Shown in pieces: positions 8,780 to 17,277 of a stretch of DNA of 64,000 nt (position 1 is its first letter; every line of letters starts with the position of its first letter). The stretch spans positions 1 through 64,000 of the forward strand of contig JAFQZL010000032.1 of the NCBI GenBank assembly GCA_017405945.1, read 5' to 3'. This stretch comes from Acidaminococcaceae bacterium. Its GTDB lineage: Bacteria > Bacillota > Negativicutes > Acidaminococcales > Acidaminococcaceae. The notes below the pieces were generated by a model, which was given only the letters and a program-made list of their open reading frames with translations, ran no database searches and was not told the origin of the DNA. Position numbers and translations under genes: made by a program.

Positions 8780-10780
8780 ATGAATAAATACACTTTTTCT
8801 ACAAAATCCGGCAAAGCGTATTACTGCAATTCTATTCCGGGTTTTATTCGTGACAACTCTACTTCAATAATTGGGCAATTAGTAAAGCATTCATTTGAGG
8901 TAAACAAAGATCAGTCTGTTGCCTGGGAAAACCAGATCAGTGAATTACAAAACCGTTTGGAAAAATGCGGTATGGAAGGCGATATCATTTTTGAATACGA
9001 TATCGTTCGTCTTGGAAAAAGGATAGATGTCATTCTTTTAATAAGACATATGGTTTTTTCCCTTGAATTTAAAAATGGCAAGGATATCTTTACCGCACAG
9101 GATGCGCAACAGGCAGAAGACTATGCAATAGATATTAAAAATTTTCATAAAGAATCCGAGGATCTTTATGTTTGCCCGATTCTTATTGCAACGAAAGCAG
9201 AGCCATATAAAAAAGTTCAATCATCTGGCTGTTATCCGGATAAGCAGATTCATTTACAACGGGAAAATATTGAAACGCTAATTCCAAAGGTTTCTTCAAT
9301 CGTAGATCTTTATGGTGACGACAAGGTAATTGATTTTGAAAAATGGTTTAATTCGCCTTATTATCCGACACCAACCATTGTTGCGGCAGCGGTTGAAGCT
9401 TACAGTTCCCATAACTTAAGTCAAATCGCTCAGTCTGAGGCAGGACAGGAGAACATTAATCTATGCGAAGAAAAGATTAATGAGGTTATTAATAAAACGC
9501 AAACCAACAAGCGTAAATGTGTTTGTTTTGTTACCGGTGTTCCCGGAGCTGGAAAAACATTAGTTGGTCTTGATGTAGTTGCCAAAAATATGGACAAAGG
9601 TAAAAAGAACCTCAGTGTGTATCTCTCTGGTAACGGACCCTTGGTTGAGGTTCTTCGGGAAGCATTGAAAAGAAGTGTAAAAGCTAAAAAGCAATTCAAC
9701 AGGGAAACAGAAGCGGCAATCAACACTTTGATTCAGGGCAGTTATGCTTTTAAGAAAGATAATGCGTCTCATAATGATGCAACGCCGGAAAACATTCTTA
9801 TTTTTGATGAGGCGCAACGTGTTTGGAACAAAGAAAAAATGACAAGCAAACATAAAGAAAATCCGTTGATGGCTGTAAGTGAACCGCATTTGTTGTTCAG
9901 CATAATGGACAGACATCAGGACTGGGCTGTTATGATTTGTCTTGTTGGGCTTGGGCAGGACATTTATGACGGTGAGGTTGGTATCAATGAATGGTTCAGA
10001 TGTGGTATTGAAGATTTTAAAGAGTGGGAACTGTATTATTCACCTGAAATTTTTGGACAGGTAGAAGACAAAAACATAAACCGTGAAATGATTGAAGGAT
10101 GCGACAGATGTCATCCTATTCCGGAACTTCATTTAAAGACGTCTATTAGATCTTTCAGGGCAGACAAGCAATGCCAGTTTGTTGATGCTCTGCTTGATAA
10201 TAAGCCTGATGAAGCCAAAGACGTCTATAATATTATTTCAGAAAAATATCCAGTTTATATTACAAGGGATTACGAAACAGCAAAGAATTGGGTAAGGAAT
10301 CAAGTCCGCGGTTCTCAAAGGAGCGGCGTGCTGGCTTGCAGCAGTGCGCAAAGATTAAAGCCTGAAGGAATTTATGTGCCGACAGATATTGATGTTAAAA
10401 ATTGGTTCCTTGCCCCAAGCGATGATTTGCGGTCTTCGAATATGCTAGAGATAGTGGCCAGCGAGTTTAAAGTACAGGGCTTGGAAATTGACTGGGCAAT
10501 AGTTTGCTGGGACGCCGACTTAAGAAGAAAAGAAGGAAAAAACGATTGGGATTATTATAGTTTTAGAGGAACTAGATGGAATAGGAGAAACAAACCTGAG
10601 CAGAAAAGATATTTATTAAACTCGTACAGGGTGCTTCTGACAAGAGCGCGGCAGGGTATGATTCTTTTTGTTCCGAAAGGCGTTGATCCGGAAGTAGATG
10701 AAACGAGAAATAGTGAGTATTACGACAACATTTATTCTTATCTGCTGAAATGTGGAATTGAAGAACTTAGTGATGATTAA
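8780..10780 (+). CDS. Nuclease-helicase fusion with DUF2075 (Schlafen-like) helicase core
   Basis: 666 residues. An N-terminal region (about 70-130) reads RIDVILLIRHMVFSLEFKNGKD, compatible with a PD-(D/E)xK nuclease fold (D, then E-x-K). The helicase core begins with Walker A GVPGAGKT at about 253-260, Walker B IFDEAQRVW around D343, and ends with SYRVLLTRARQGM, a motif VI of superfamily 1. DUF2075 proteins are common in defence islands. Inferred role: an ATP-dependent nucleic-acid processing effector that complements the restriction enzyme. RBS GAGAGGAG lies upstream; a 62-bp spacer separates it from vsr. Confidence 0.8.
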   Translation: MNKYTFSTKSGKAYYCNSIPGFIRDNSTSIIGQLVKHSFEVNKDQSVAWENQISELQNRLEKCGMEGDIIFEYDIVRLGKRIDVILLIRHMVFSLEFKNGKDIFTAQDAQQAEDYAIDIKNFHKESEDLYVCPILIATKAEPYKKVQSSGCYPDKQIHLQRENIETLIPKVSSIVDLYGDDKVIDFEKWFNSPYYPTPTIVAAAVEAYSSHNLSQIAQSEAGQENINLCEEKINEVINKTQTNKRKCVCFVTGVPGAGKTLVGLDVVAKNMDKGKKNLSVYLSGNGPLVEVLREALKRSVKAKKQFNRETEAAINTLIQGSYAFKKDNASHNDATPENILIFDEAQRVWNKEKMTSKHKENPLMAVSEPHLLFSIMDRHQDWAVMICLVGLGQDIYDGEVGINEWFRCGIEDFKEWELYYSPEIFGQVEDKNINREMIEGCDRCHPIPELHLKTSIRSFRADKQCQFVDALLDNKPDEAKDVYNIISEKYPVYITRDYETAKNWVRNQVRGSQRSGVLACSSAQRLKPEGIYVPTDIDVKNWFLAPSDDLRSSNMLEIVASEFKVQGLEIDWAIVCWDADLRRKEGKNDWDYYSFRGTRWNRRNKPEQKRYLLNSYRVLLTRARQGMILFVPKGVDPEVDETRNSEYYDNIYSYLLKCGIEELSDD

Positions 10781-10801
10781 AAGGGCTATGGTAAATAAAA
10801 A

Positions 10802-11050
10802 ATGACCATCCAGTCTGCCATCATTGCAGCAAAATCTTCATATAATTGGAGCATCGTGCCCCACGAGCCCACCACCGTCAGCGTTCGGTATAGAATGAAA
10901 GGCGGAACGCTGCTGGAAACGGATTTCGATTTGTACACGGACGATCCGGAAACGGAACTGGCGGACCTTTGGGAGTGCCTGTGTGGCGAACTGTGTTCTG
11001 CACGGGATGCTGTGCATGCGGTGAAAGCGTATGGGTATATCTTGGAGTAA
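10802..11050 (+). CDS. Hypothetical protein, 82 aa
   Basis: No family recognised. It is acidic (YTDDPETELADLWECLCGELCSARDAVHAV) without signal peptide or membrane segment. Codon use is GC-richer than the defence island, so it belongs to the host side of the island border. It ends 12 bp before the next gene and is likely co-transcribed with it. The ribosome site is weak. Confidence 0.55.
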   Translation: MTIQSAIIAAKSSYNWSIVPHEPTTVSVRYRMKGGTLLETDFDLYTDDPETELADLWECLCGELCSARDAVHAVKAYGYILE

Positions 11051-11062
11051 GGGGGAATTACC

Positions 11063-11602
11063 ATGAAAAAACTGCTGATACTTGTTGCCATGTTCTGGAT
11101 GATCGCCATGCCCGCCCAGGCCCGGATCATGGTGGAAACGGATAATTTTTCCGATACGATCAGTTACCGCACATACAAAAATGTGGGCACCTACGGCATC
11201 CGGGAGTATTCTTTTATCAAACAGATCGACAGGGAGGAGAATGCGAAATACTTCCTCCGCCTGATTATCAACTTCACCAATCATTCCAGCGCTTCGTCCC
11301 GCTATCTGCTGGACAGGGAAGCGGATTTCACCGTGGACGGGAAAACCTATAAGGCGCAGAAGGCTGTGAACACCCAGCTGCCGCGCTCCTTCCAGCGGAT
11401 CAATGTCTTTGATCTGTGCTATTATTCCATCCCGCAGGAATGCGCGGAGGCGATCGCGGCCGGCAAGTCAGTAAGCTTTACTATTTACGTGCCGAACCGG
11501 AAACCGGACAAAATTTCCTTCAGCGAAGAGAAACTTCCGGAAATAAAGAAGATTATCACGGACGGCCATTTCGCGAATTATCTGGAGGATATTAATAAGT
11601 AA
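11063..11602 (+). CDS. Exported protein of unknown function
   Basis: 179 residues with a clear signal peptide (MKKLLILVAMFWMIAMPAQA, cleavage after AQA). The mature part is beta-rich with motifs FLRLIINFTNHSSASSRYLL and VSFTIYVPNRKPDKISF, suggesting a small immunoglobulin-like or similar periplasmic fold. Good ribosome site (AAGGGGG). No known family recognised. Confidence 0.65.
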   Translation: MKKLLILVAMFWMIAMPAQARIMVETDNFSDTISYRTYKNVGTYGIREYSFIKQIDREENAKYFLRLIINFTNHSSASSRYLLDREADFTVDGKTYKAQKAVNTQLPRSFQRINVFDLCYYSIPQECAEAIAAGKSVSFTIYVPNRKPDKISFSEEKLPEIKKIITDGHFANYLEDINK

Positions 11603-11752
11603 CCGGATTCTGAATATTACGGCATATTGAACCATGACCGGAAAACAGAGCGCTTTCTCAACAGATGTTGCGCATTTTTTACGTTTTATTTATAATATAT
11701 AATGTAAGGTGAAAATCCGTTGTAATATTTTGTTTCGAAAGGTGGGGAACGT

Positions 11753-12016
11753 ATGCCGATTAACAAAAAGGAACTCAGAAAAGAAATGCTGGAAAAAGCA
11801 CTGCGGTGCAAAACTGCCGACGAACTGATGGCGCTGGCGAAGACAGGCGGTTACGAAATTACCAAAGACGAAGCTGAGGCTTACATGGCGGAGCTGGCTG
11901 ATGCCGAGCTGAACGAGGAAACCCTGAAAAAGGTCGCTGGTGGCATGTGCTGGGATAATGTTCAAAATCCACATGAATGTGGCATAGATTGTATTTATAG
12001 CAATAATCAGCATTGA
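11753..12016 (+). CDS. Nif11-like leader peptide, RiPP precursor 1
   Basis: 87 residues after GAAAGGTGGGG. The leader (MPINKKELRKEMLEKALRCKTADELMALAKTGGYEITKDEAEAYMAEL...LNEETLKKVAGG) is a textbook Nif11/TIGR03798 leader ending in Gly-Gly, the usual cut site of C39 peptidase-exporters. The 23-residue core begins MCWDNVQNPHECGID and has three Cys. Such precursors are normally modified (lanthionine, sactionine, or other), but no modifying enzyme or transporter occurs in the window. It is close in leader sequence to the next precursor. Confidence 0.88.
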   Translation: MPINKKELRKEMLEKALRCKTADELMALAKTGGYEITKDEAEAYMAELADAELNEETLKKVAGGMCWDNVQNPHECGIDCIYSNNQH

Positions 12017-12075
12017 AGGATACTAATCAGAAAAATTAGTTAAAAAATCCTGATTTTGCACAGTAAATGATTCAA

Positions 12076-12118
12076 CAGCCGTGGAACTTCAACATCCGCG
12101 GCTGTTTTGTTTTAGTAT
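12076..12118 (+). promoter_or_regulatory. Hairpin-promoter composite element, copy 1
   Basis: Stem CAGCCGTGGA/TCCGCGGCTG, then TTTTGTTTTAGTAT. It is terminator-like, with a weakened -10. It follows precursor 1 by about 60 bp. Confidence 0.65.
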
Positions 12119-12140
12119 GACAAATTCATATTTTCCTCAA

Positions 12141-12176
12141 CAGCCGTAGATTATTCTGCGGCTGTTTTGTTATAAT
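12141..12176 (+). promoter_or_regulatory. Hairpin-promoter composite element, copy 2
   Basis: Stem CAGCCGTAGA/TCTGCGGCTG (perfect apart from a G:T pair) with TTTTGTTATAAT immediately after: a U-run fused to an extended -10 (TGnTATAAT). It is in tandem with copy 1 and precedes precursor 2. Confidence 0.75.
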
Positions 12177-12306
12177 TAAGTAAATCAATGTTAATCGTAC
12201 AAATCGTTATTTTTCTCAACAAACGTTGTTTATTTTTCGTGTTTAATTTATAATAAATGATGTGGAATGGATACCCGTTGGATTTTTATTAAAGGGGGGA
12301 CATAGT

Positions 12307-12543
12307 ATGCCAATTAACAAAAAGGAACTCACAAAAGAAATGCTGGAAAAAGCCATGCAGTGCAAAACGGCCGACGAACTGATCGCGCTGGCTAAGGCAG
12401 GCGGGTATGAGATAACCAAAGACGAAGCGGAAGCGTACCTGGCGGAGCTGGCCGATGTGGAACTGGACGATAAGCAGCTGAAGAAAGTCGCGGGCGGCGG
12501 GTGCTATCCGGACTGCCCCAAAGACTACTGCTTTGAAAATTAA
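12307..12543 (+). CDS. Nif11-like leader peptide, RiPP precursor 2
   Basis: 78 residues. ATG 12307 is chosen because MPINKKEL is the conserved family start and AAAGGGGGG lies just upstream. The leader ends LDDKQLKKVAGG; the 14-residue core GCYPDCPKDYCFEN has three Cys. The leader is strongly similar to precursor 1, the core is not, which is the usual signature of a diversified RiPP set. Confidence 0.88.
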   Translation: MPINKKELTKEMLEKAMQCKTADELIALAKAGGYEITKDEAEAYLAELADVELDDKQLKKVAGGGCYPDCPKDYCFEN

Positions 12544-12589
12544 TAAGGGCTGATTACAATCTGTTTTACAGTTACAGGAGGCTTTTACC

Positions 12590-12823
12590 ATGCCGGTTAA
12601 CAGAAACGAAATCACAAAGGCGCAGATGTTAAAAGCTGTTACGTGCAAGACTGCCGTTGAACTGCAGGAACTGGCCAAAGCGGAAGGCTATGATATCACA
12701 AAAGAGGAAGCGGAAGCGTATTTCGCGGAAATTTCCGATATGGAGCTTGACAGCGAGAAGCTGAAACAAATTGCGGGCGGCATTGAGACCTGCTACGCGG
12801 TAGACGGCTGCTCCTGGCATTGA
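12590..12823 (+). CDS. Nif11-like leader peptide, RiPP precursor 3
   Basis: 77 residues after AGGAGG. The leader is more diverged (MPVNRNEITKAQMLKAVTCKTAVELQ) and ends LDSEKLKQIAGG; the core IETCYAVDGCSWH has two Cys. It lies 46 bp after precursor 2 without its own hairpin element, so the two are probably co-transcribed. Confidence 0.85.
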   Translation: MPVNRNEITKAQMLKAVTCKTAVELQELAKAEGYDITKEEAEAYFAEISDMELDSEKLKQIAGGIETCYAVDGCSWH

Positions 12824-12903
12824 TAAAACGCGGCGCGCCGGAACCGGTGGCCCGGCCTGTGCGGCAGCGCGAAAGAGAATATAACAGGTTCCTGATTTTC
12901 CGA

Positions 12904-12942
12904 CAGCCGTGGATTTATTTTCCGCGGCTGTTTTGTTATAAT
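12904..12942 (+). promoter_or_regulatory. Hairpin-promoter composite element, copy 3
   Basis: CAGCCGTGGA/TCCGCGGCTG stem followed by TTTTGTTATAAT. It ends the precursor transcript and can start the zinc-ribbon gene, whose ATG is 46 bp downstream. Confidence 0.75.
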
Positions 12943-12987
12943 GATGGCAGTGAAGCAAATCGCGGGTTGACGGGAAGGTAAAAATCT

Positions 12988-13572
12988 ATGGCTGAAAAAA
13001 ACAGGGTCTGTAAACATTGCGGCGCGCCGTTGCTGTCCGAGGTATGCCAGTATTGCGGCTGCCGCGCCGACGGAGCGGACACGGCCGGCCTTCCGGCCGA
13101 GTACGAAACGATCGACTGCAGTAACGCAAGCCTTACTTTCTGGAACACGATCTTCGCGGGCATCTTTTCCGTCATGTTCGGCATTGTCGGATGCATGCCC
13201 CTCTGGGTTGAGGATATAACTACGGGCAGCGAGAGCATGCCGCGTCTCTTTTTCGTTCCCTTTGCGCTGGTGGGCGCCGGGGCGACGGTTGTTGTGGTTT
13301 ATTCCCTTTACAAATATGCCCTTGTGTCCCTGAAAGGCAAGGAGATCACCGGCACCGTGTACGGATACATGGACGATGTCGTAAGCTATAACCACCGGCC
13401 GGGACAGGTCTGCAAGATTCTGGTGGACACGCTGAAAGGAAAACGGTTCATTTATTATTCGCTGCAGGGCACGAACAGGCCGTATCCCGTCAATGGGAAA
13501 GTCAGGCTGATGGTTTACAAAAACTATTTCAGGATCATCAAAGAGCCGAAGAAGGAAGAGAATCTGTTCTGA
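12988..13572 (+). CDS. Zinc-ribbon membrane protein of unknown function
   Basis: 194 residues. The N-terminus holds a zinc ribbon (CKHCG...CQYCG, residues 7-27), followed by two membrane segments (about 50-72, FWNTIFAGIFSVMFGIVGCMPLWV; and 86-112) and a C-terminal soluble beta-rich domain that ends KEENLF. Ribosome site GGAAGG at 12972. It lies directly after the RiPP precursors, with its own promoter element; a link to them is not shown by sequence. Confidence 0.65.
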   Translation: MAEKNRVCKHCGAPLLSEVCQYCGCRADGADTAGLPAEYETIDCSNASLTFWNTIFAGIFSVMFGIVGCMPLWVEDITTGSESMPRLFFVPFALVGAGATVVVVYSLYKYALVSLKGKEITGTVYGYMDDVVSYNHRPGQVCKILVDTLKGKRFIYYSLQGTNRPYPVNGKVRLMVYKNYFRIIKEPKKEENLF

Positions 13573-13623
13573 CTGCCGGTTGACAGACCGGATATGCTGA
13601 AGCAAAACCTGCGCGTTTTCCTC

Positions 13624-13663
13624 AACAGCCGGTGTTTATTTTCTATGTCTGTTTTGATATAAT
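13624..13663 (+). promoter_or_regulatory. Hairpin-promoter composite element, copy 4 (degenerate stem)
   Basis: CAACAGCC start retained, right arm decayed (ATGTCTG), but TTTTGATATAAT is intact. It lies 80 bp before the kinase start. Confidence 0.6.
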
Positions 13664-13741
13664 TAAAGAAACGGTACGGTAAGCGAAAGACATGTGCATC
13701 GGCTGGATCCGGATAAAAGGTCCGGATGGAGGGAGTCATTT

Positions 13742-16198
13742 ATGAGCGGGATACACGATGAGAAAGACAGGCTCATCATAGAGGAGCTGTCCGTAACGAA
13801 CCGGCTTCTTACCGATCTGACAAAGGCGGGAAGCTGGGTGATCAACTACGCGCCTGACGGCTCTGTGGCGTCCGTGCAATGGGGCAACGGTTTCCGCAGG
13901 CTGATGGGCTACACGGACCGGAACGATTTTCCGGATGAACTCGAACCGTTTGTGCAGGGCGTCCACCCGGATGAACGGGAAGATTTTCTCGGTGACACGA
14001 CCGTCCATTCGATTAATGAAGACCTTATATGCCAAAAGGGCTATGATTTCCGCTTCCGCAGAAAGGACGGCTCGGTCCGGTGGTTTCGCAGCAAGGGGAT
14101 ACTGTACCGGGACGCGGAAGGGACGCCGGTGCAGTTCAGGGGCGTGACGATCGAGATAAGCCGGGAGAAGGAACTGGATACGCTTTACGCGCAGCTGCAA
14201 AACGAGTCTGCGTCCCTCAACACCATCCATGAAATGCTCGGGTCCGGCAAATGGACGATGGATTTTGATGAACAAGGCGTGATGACCCGTGTCTACTGGA
14301 GCGACGAGTTCCGGAGGATGCTCGGGTATCAGGGTCCGGAGGACTTTCCGGATGTGCTCGAATCCTGGTCCGCTCTGCTGCATCCTGATGACAGGAAGCG
14401 CGTGATGAAGGCATTTAATGAAACGGTTTCCGACTATACCGGCCGGACGACCTATGACGTGGAGTACCGCCTGCGGACGAAAAACAGGGGATACCGCTGG
14501 TACCGGGCTGTCGGCAAACCCACGCGCCGTCCTGACGGCACCCCCATAACCTATGTAGGCGTTTTCCTGGATATCACGGAACAAAAGGAAATGATGCGGG
14601 AACTGGCGGAACAGCGGGAATCGCTGAGCGTCGCGCTGGAAGAGGCCAACAGGGCCAACAAGGCAAAGACGGCGTTCCTGTCAAACATGAGCCATGAGAT
14701 CCGCACGCCGATGAACGCTATCATCGGACTGGACCGGATCGCGCTGAACGACCCCGGCATTTCCGCGACGACGCGGGATCACCTTGAGAAGATGGGGATA
14801 TCGGCCCAGCATCTGCTCAGCATAATCAATGACATCCTTGACATGAGCCGCGTGGAATCCGGCCATATGGTTGTGAAAAATGAAGAGTTTTCGTTTCCGA
14901 AACTGCTGACCCAGGTCAATACGATCATAAGCGGACAGTGCAGGGACAAAGGCCTTGCCTATGAATGCCGCGTGAAGGGGCCGGTCTGCGATTATTATAT
15001 CGGCGACGACATGAAGCTGCGGCAGGTTATGATCAATATCCTCGGGAACGCGGTCAAGTTTACGCCGTCCGGGGGTACTGTCACCTTCGTTGTGGAATCC
15101 GTGGCGCGGTTCAACGGAAAATCCACGCTGCGTTTTATCATCAGCGATACCGGCATCGGGATGAGCAAGGAGTTTATTCCGAAGCTGTTCGACGCGTTCA
15201 GCCAGGAGGATTCGTCCAGGACAAACCGCTATGGCAGCACCGGGTTGGGCATGGCCATAACCAGGAACATTGTCGAGCTGATGGGCGGAGTGATTTCCGT
15301 GGAGAGTGAGAAGAATAAGGGAACGACGTTTACGGTCACGGTTACGCTGACCGACTGCGACCGCAAAGACGGCGGGCAGGAGGAAGACGTCCTGCGCACC
15401 AGCGAACTGTGCGTGCTGGTGATCGATGATGACCCCATCGCCTGCGAACACGCCCAGCTCGTGCTGGGGCAGGTGGGCGTGAATTGCGAAAAGGCGCTGT
15501 CCGGGGCGGAAGGCCTGCAGATGGTGAAAGTGCGGAACGCCAGGCGCGAGCCCTATAACCTGATCCTGGTGGACTGGCGCATGCCTGACATGGACGGGCT
15601 GGAAACGACGCGCCAGATCCGGGCTGCCGTGGGCAACAAAACGCCGATCATCATACTTACCTCGTATAATTGGGATGAAGTGGTGGACGAGGCCAGGGAG
15701 GCCGGCGTTGACACATTTGTCGCCAAACCCCTTTTTGCCGGGGTGGTGCTTGATGAGTTCAGGGAGGCTTTCCAGAAGAAGAACACGAAACTTGTCCGGG
15801 AGACGGCGGATCTCAAAAACCGCAGGGTACTGCTGGCAGAAGACGTCTCGGTAAACGCCGAGATCATGATGATGGTGCTCTCCATGCGTGAGATACAGGT
15901 GGAACATGCGGAAAACGGGCGTATTGCCGTGGAAATGTTCGCGAAACACGAAGAGGGCTATTACGATGCGATCCTGATGGATTTGCGGATGCCTGAAATG
16001 GACGGGCTGGAGGCGACCCGGAGGATCCGGGCCATGGACCGGCCTGACGCGAAGAAGATCCCTGTCATCGCGCTGACGGCCGACGCCTTTGATGAAGATG
16101 TGCAGCACAGCATGCAGGCAGGCCTGAACGCGCACCTGAGCAAACCGGTGGAGCCGGAGATATTGTTTAAAACGCTGGAAAGTCTTTTGTCTGAGTAA
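13742..16198 (+). CDS. PAS hybrid sensor histidine kinase with two receiver domains
   Basis: 818 residues from ATG 13742 (GGAGGGA at 13728). No membrane segment, so cytoplasmic. Two PAS/PAC units (about 15-150 and 160-295; second ends YVGVFLDITEQKE), HisKA with NMSHEIRTP (H318), an HATPase domain (N box, DTGIGM, GLGMAI), receiver 1 with LVDWRMP (D611) and receiver 2 with LMDLRMP (D747). A phosphorelay from H318 to one or both Asp residues is expected. No Hpt protein or separate response regulator is adjacent, so the output is unknown. The larger kinase at 51299 shares the HisKA-HATPase-REC-REC order. Confidence 0.92.
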   Translation: MSGIHDEKDRLIIEELSVTNRLLTDLTKAGSWVINYAPDGSVASVQWGNGFRRLMGYTDRNDFPDELEPFVQGVHPDEREDFLGDTTVHSINEDLICQKGYDFRFRRKDGSVRWFRSKGILYRDAEGTPVQFRGVTIEISREKELDTLYAQLQNESASLNTIHEMLGSGKWTMDFDEQGVMTRVYWSDEFRRMLGYQGPEDFPDVLESWSALLHPDDRKRVMKAFNETVSDYTGRTTYDVEYRLRTKNRGYRWYRAVGKPTRRPDGTPITYVGVFLDITEQKEMMRELAEQRESLSVALEEANRANKAKTAFLSNMSHEIRTPMNAIIGLDRIALNDPGISATTRDHLEKMGISAQHLLSIINDILDMSRVESGHMVVKNEEFSFPKLLTQVNTIISGQCRDKGLAYECRVKGPVCDYYIGDDMKLRQVMINILGNAVKFTPSGGTVTFVVESVARFNGKSTLRFIISDTGIGMSKEFIPKLFDAFSQEDSSRTNRYGSTGLGMAITRNIVELMGGVISVESEKNKGTTFTVTVTLTDCDRKDGGQEEDVLRTSELCVLVIDDDPIACEHAQLVLGQVGVNCEKALSGAEGLQMVKVRNARREPYNLILVDWRMPDMDGLETTRQIRAAVGNKTPIIILTSYNWDEVVDEAREAGVDTFVAKPLFAGVVLDEFREAFQKKNTKLVRETADLKNRRVLLAEDVSVNAEIMMMVLSMREIQVEHAENGRIAVEMFAKHEEGYYDAILMDLRMPEMDGLEATRRIRAMDRPDAKKIPVIALTADAFDEDVQHSMQAGLNAHLSKPVEPEILFKTLESLLSE

Positions 16199-16288
16199 CC
16201 GGAGACGATTGCCGGGAAAGAGCAGCGCCGTGCGGCGCAGCAGATTGAGAGACTAACCAAAACAAAAACTGTCGATGATGCTTTGCAA

Positions 16289-16328
16289 CAGCCGTGGAAT
16301 TAATTTTCCACGGCTGTTTTGTTATAAA
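16289..16328 (+). promoter_or_regulatory. Hairpin-promoter composite element, copy 5
   Basis: Perfect 11-bp stem CAGCCGTGGAA/TTCCACGGCTG, then TTTTGTTATAAA. Tandem with copy 6. Confidence 0.7.
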
Positions 16329-16344
16329 TTCATAGTGAATCCGA

Positions 16345-16380
16345 CAGCCGTAGATTTTTCTGCGGCTGTTTTGTTATAAT
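16345..16380 (+). promoter_or_regulatory. Hairpin-promoter composite element, copy 6
   Basis: CAGCCGTAGA/TCTGCGGCTG stem, then TTTTGTTATAAT. It can drive the YczE-like gene. Confidence 0.72.
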
Positions 16381-16456
16381 GAATAAAAATGATGTTTACG
16401 AATAAATGATGTTTACGAATATAAATCGCGGCTGGACAGAACGGCGGGAGGATGTT

Positions 16457-16504
16457 ATGGACTCAGATGCGCGCAATACACCGGTGGCGCCGTATCTGGG
16501 GTAA
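16457..16504 (+). CDS. Possible 15-residue leader peptide
   Basis: ATG 16457 follows GGGAGGA and opens a frame MDSDARNTPVAPYLG ending at TAA 16502-16504, 29 bp before the YczE-like gene. It lies downstream of two promoter elements. It may be a regulatory upstream peptide or chance; there is no conservation evidence. Confidence 0.25.
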   Translation: MDSDARNTPVAPYLG

Positions 16505-16533
16505 TAACGGTTTCTGCCGGCAGGCACTGACTG

Positions 16534-17223
16534 ATGGAACATAAAAGTTATTATCCCAAGACAGGATTAACTGAATATGCGGTGAAAGCGGCGGAACTTG
16601 TTTTTGGCCTGTTCCTGTTTGCGGCCGGCGCGTACCTTATGGTTCAGGCAAACATAGGCCTTTCTTCCTGGTGGGCGCTGGATATAGGCATCGCGAACAG
16701 TACCGGGATCGATTACGGTACGGTTCATAATCTGGTTGCGCTGGCAATTCTTTTGATCGACATTCTGGTAAAAGAGAAAATCGGCTGGGGCATGGTGGCG
16801 GACGCGGTTCTGATCGGAACCTTTGTCACGCTGTTCAACCAGTTCCGGCTGGTTCCGGAATTTCATTCCATGCTGGCGGGAATGATCTGCCTCGTGGCCG
16901 GTTTGCTGTTATGCGCGGTCGGTTCTTATTATTATATGGACGCCGGGTTTGGCTGCGGCCCCAGGGACGCGCTGATGGTGGCGCTTTGCCGGCGTTTTCC
17001 CCGGGTGCCGGTGGGCGTGATCCGCGTGTTTCTGGAAGGATCGGCGCTGCTGACCGGCTGGGCCCTGGGGGCGAAAGTAGGGATCGGAACGGTTATTGCC
17101 ACGCTGGGCATAGGCGTTGCCATCCAGTTTGTATTCCGTGTGGCCCGCTTTGACGCGACGCGGGTCCATAACGAAAACGTTATGGAGACCTGCAGGGCAG
17201 TGAAACGTTTGCTGGGAAGCTGA
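16534..17223 (+). CDS. YczE/YyaS/YitT-family membrane protein
   Basis: 229 residues with about six hydrophobic segments. The conserved signature around QANIGLSSWWALDIGIA and DAGFGCGPRDALMVALCRR (small-residue loops after TM1 and TM4) fits the YczE-like membrane family (DUF6198). Function is unestablished; transport or export roles are suspected for relatives. The PAP2 gene follows by 54 bp in the same direction. Confidence 0.8.
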   Translation: MEHKSYYPKTGLTEYAVKAAELVFGLFLFAAGAYLMVQANIGLSSWWALDIGIANSTGIDYGTVHNLVALAILLIDILVKEKIGWGMVADAVLIGTFVTLFNQFRLVPEFHSMLAGMICLVAGLLLCAVGSYYYMDAGFGCGPRDALMVALCRRFPRVPVGVIRVFLEGSALLTGWALGAKVGIGTVIATLGIGVAIQFVFRVARFDATRVHNENVMETCRAVKRLLGS

Positions 17224-17277
17224 GGCCGTTGCGGTAAGGCCGGTTATTACGTAGAAAAAAACCGCCGGAGGAGAAAA

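Noticed and set aside
14681..16135. 484-codon minus-strand frame inside the hybrid kinase
   Set aside because: Antisense to HisKA, HATPase and receiver domains; no independent evidence.
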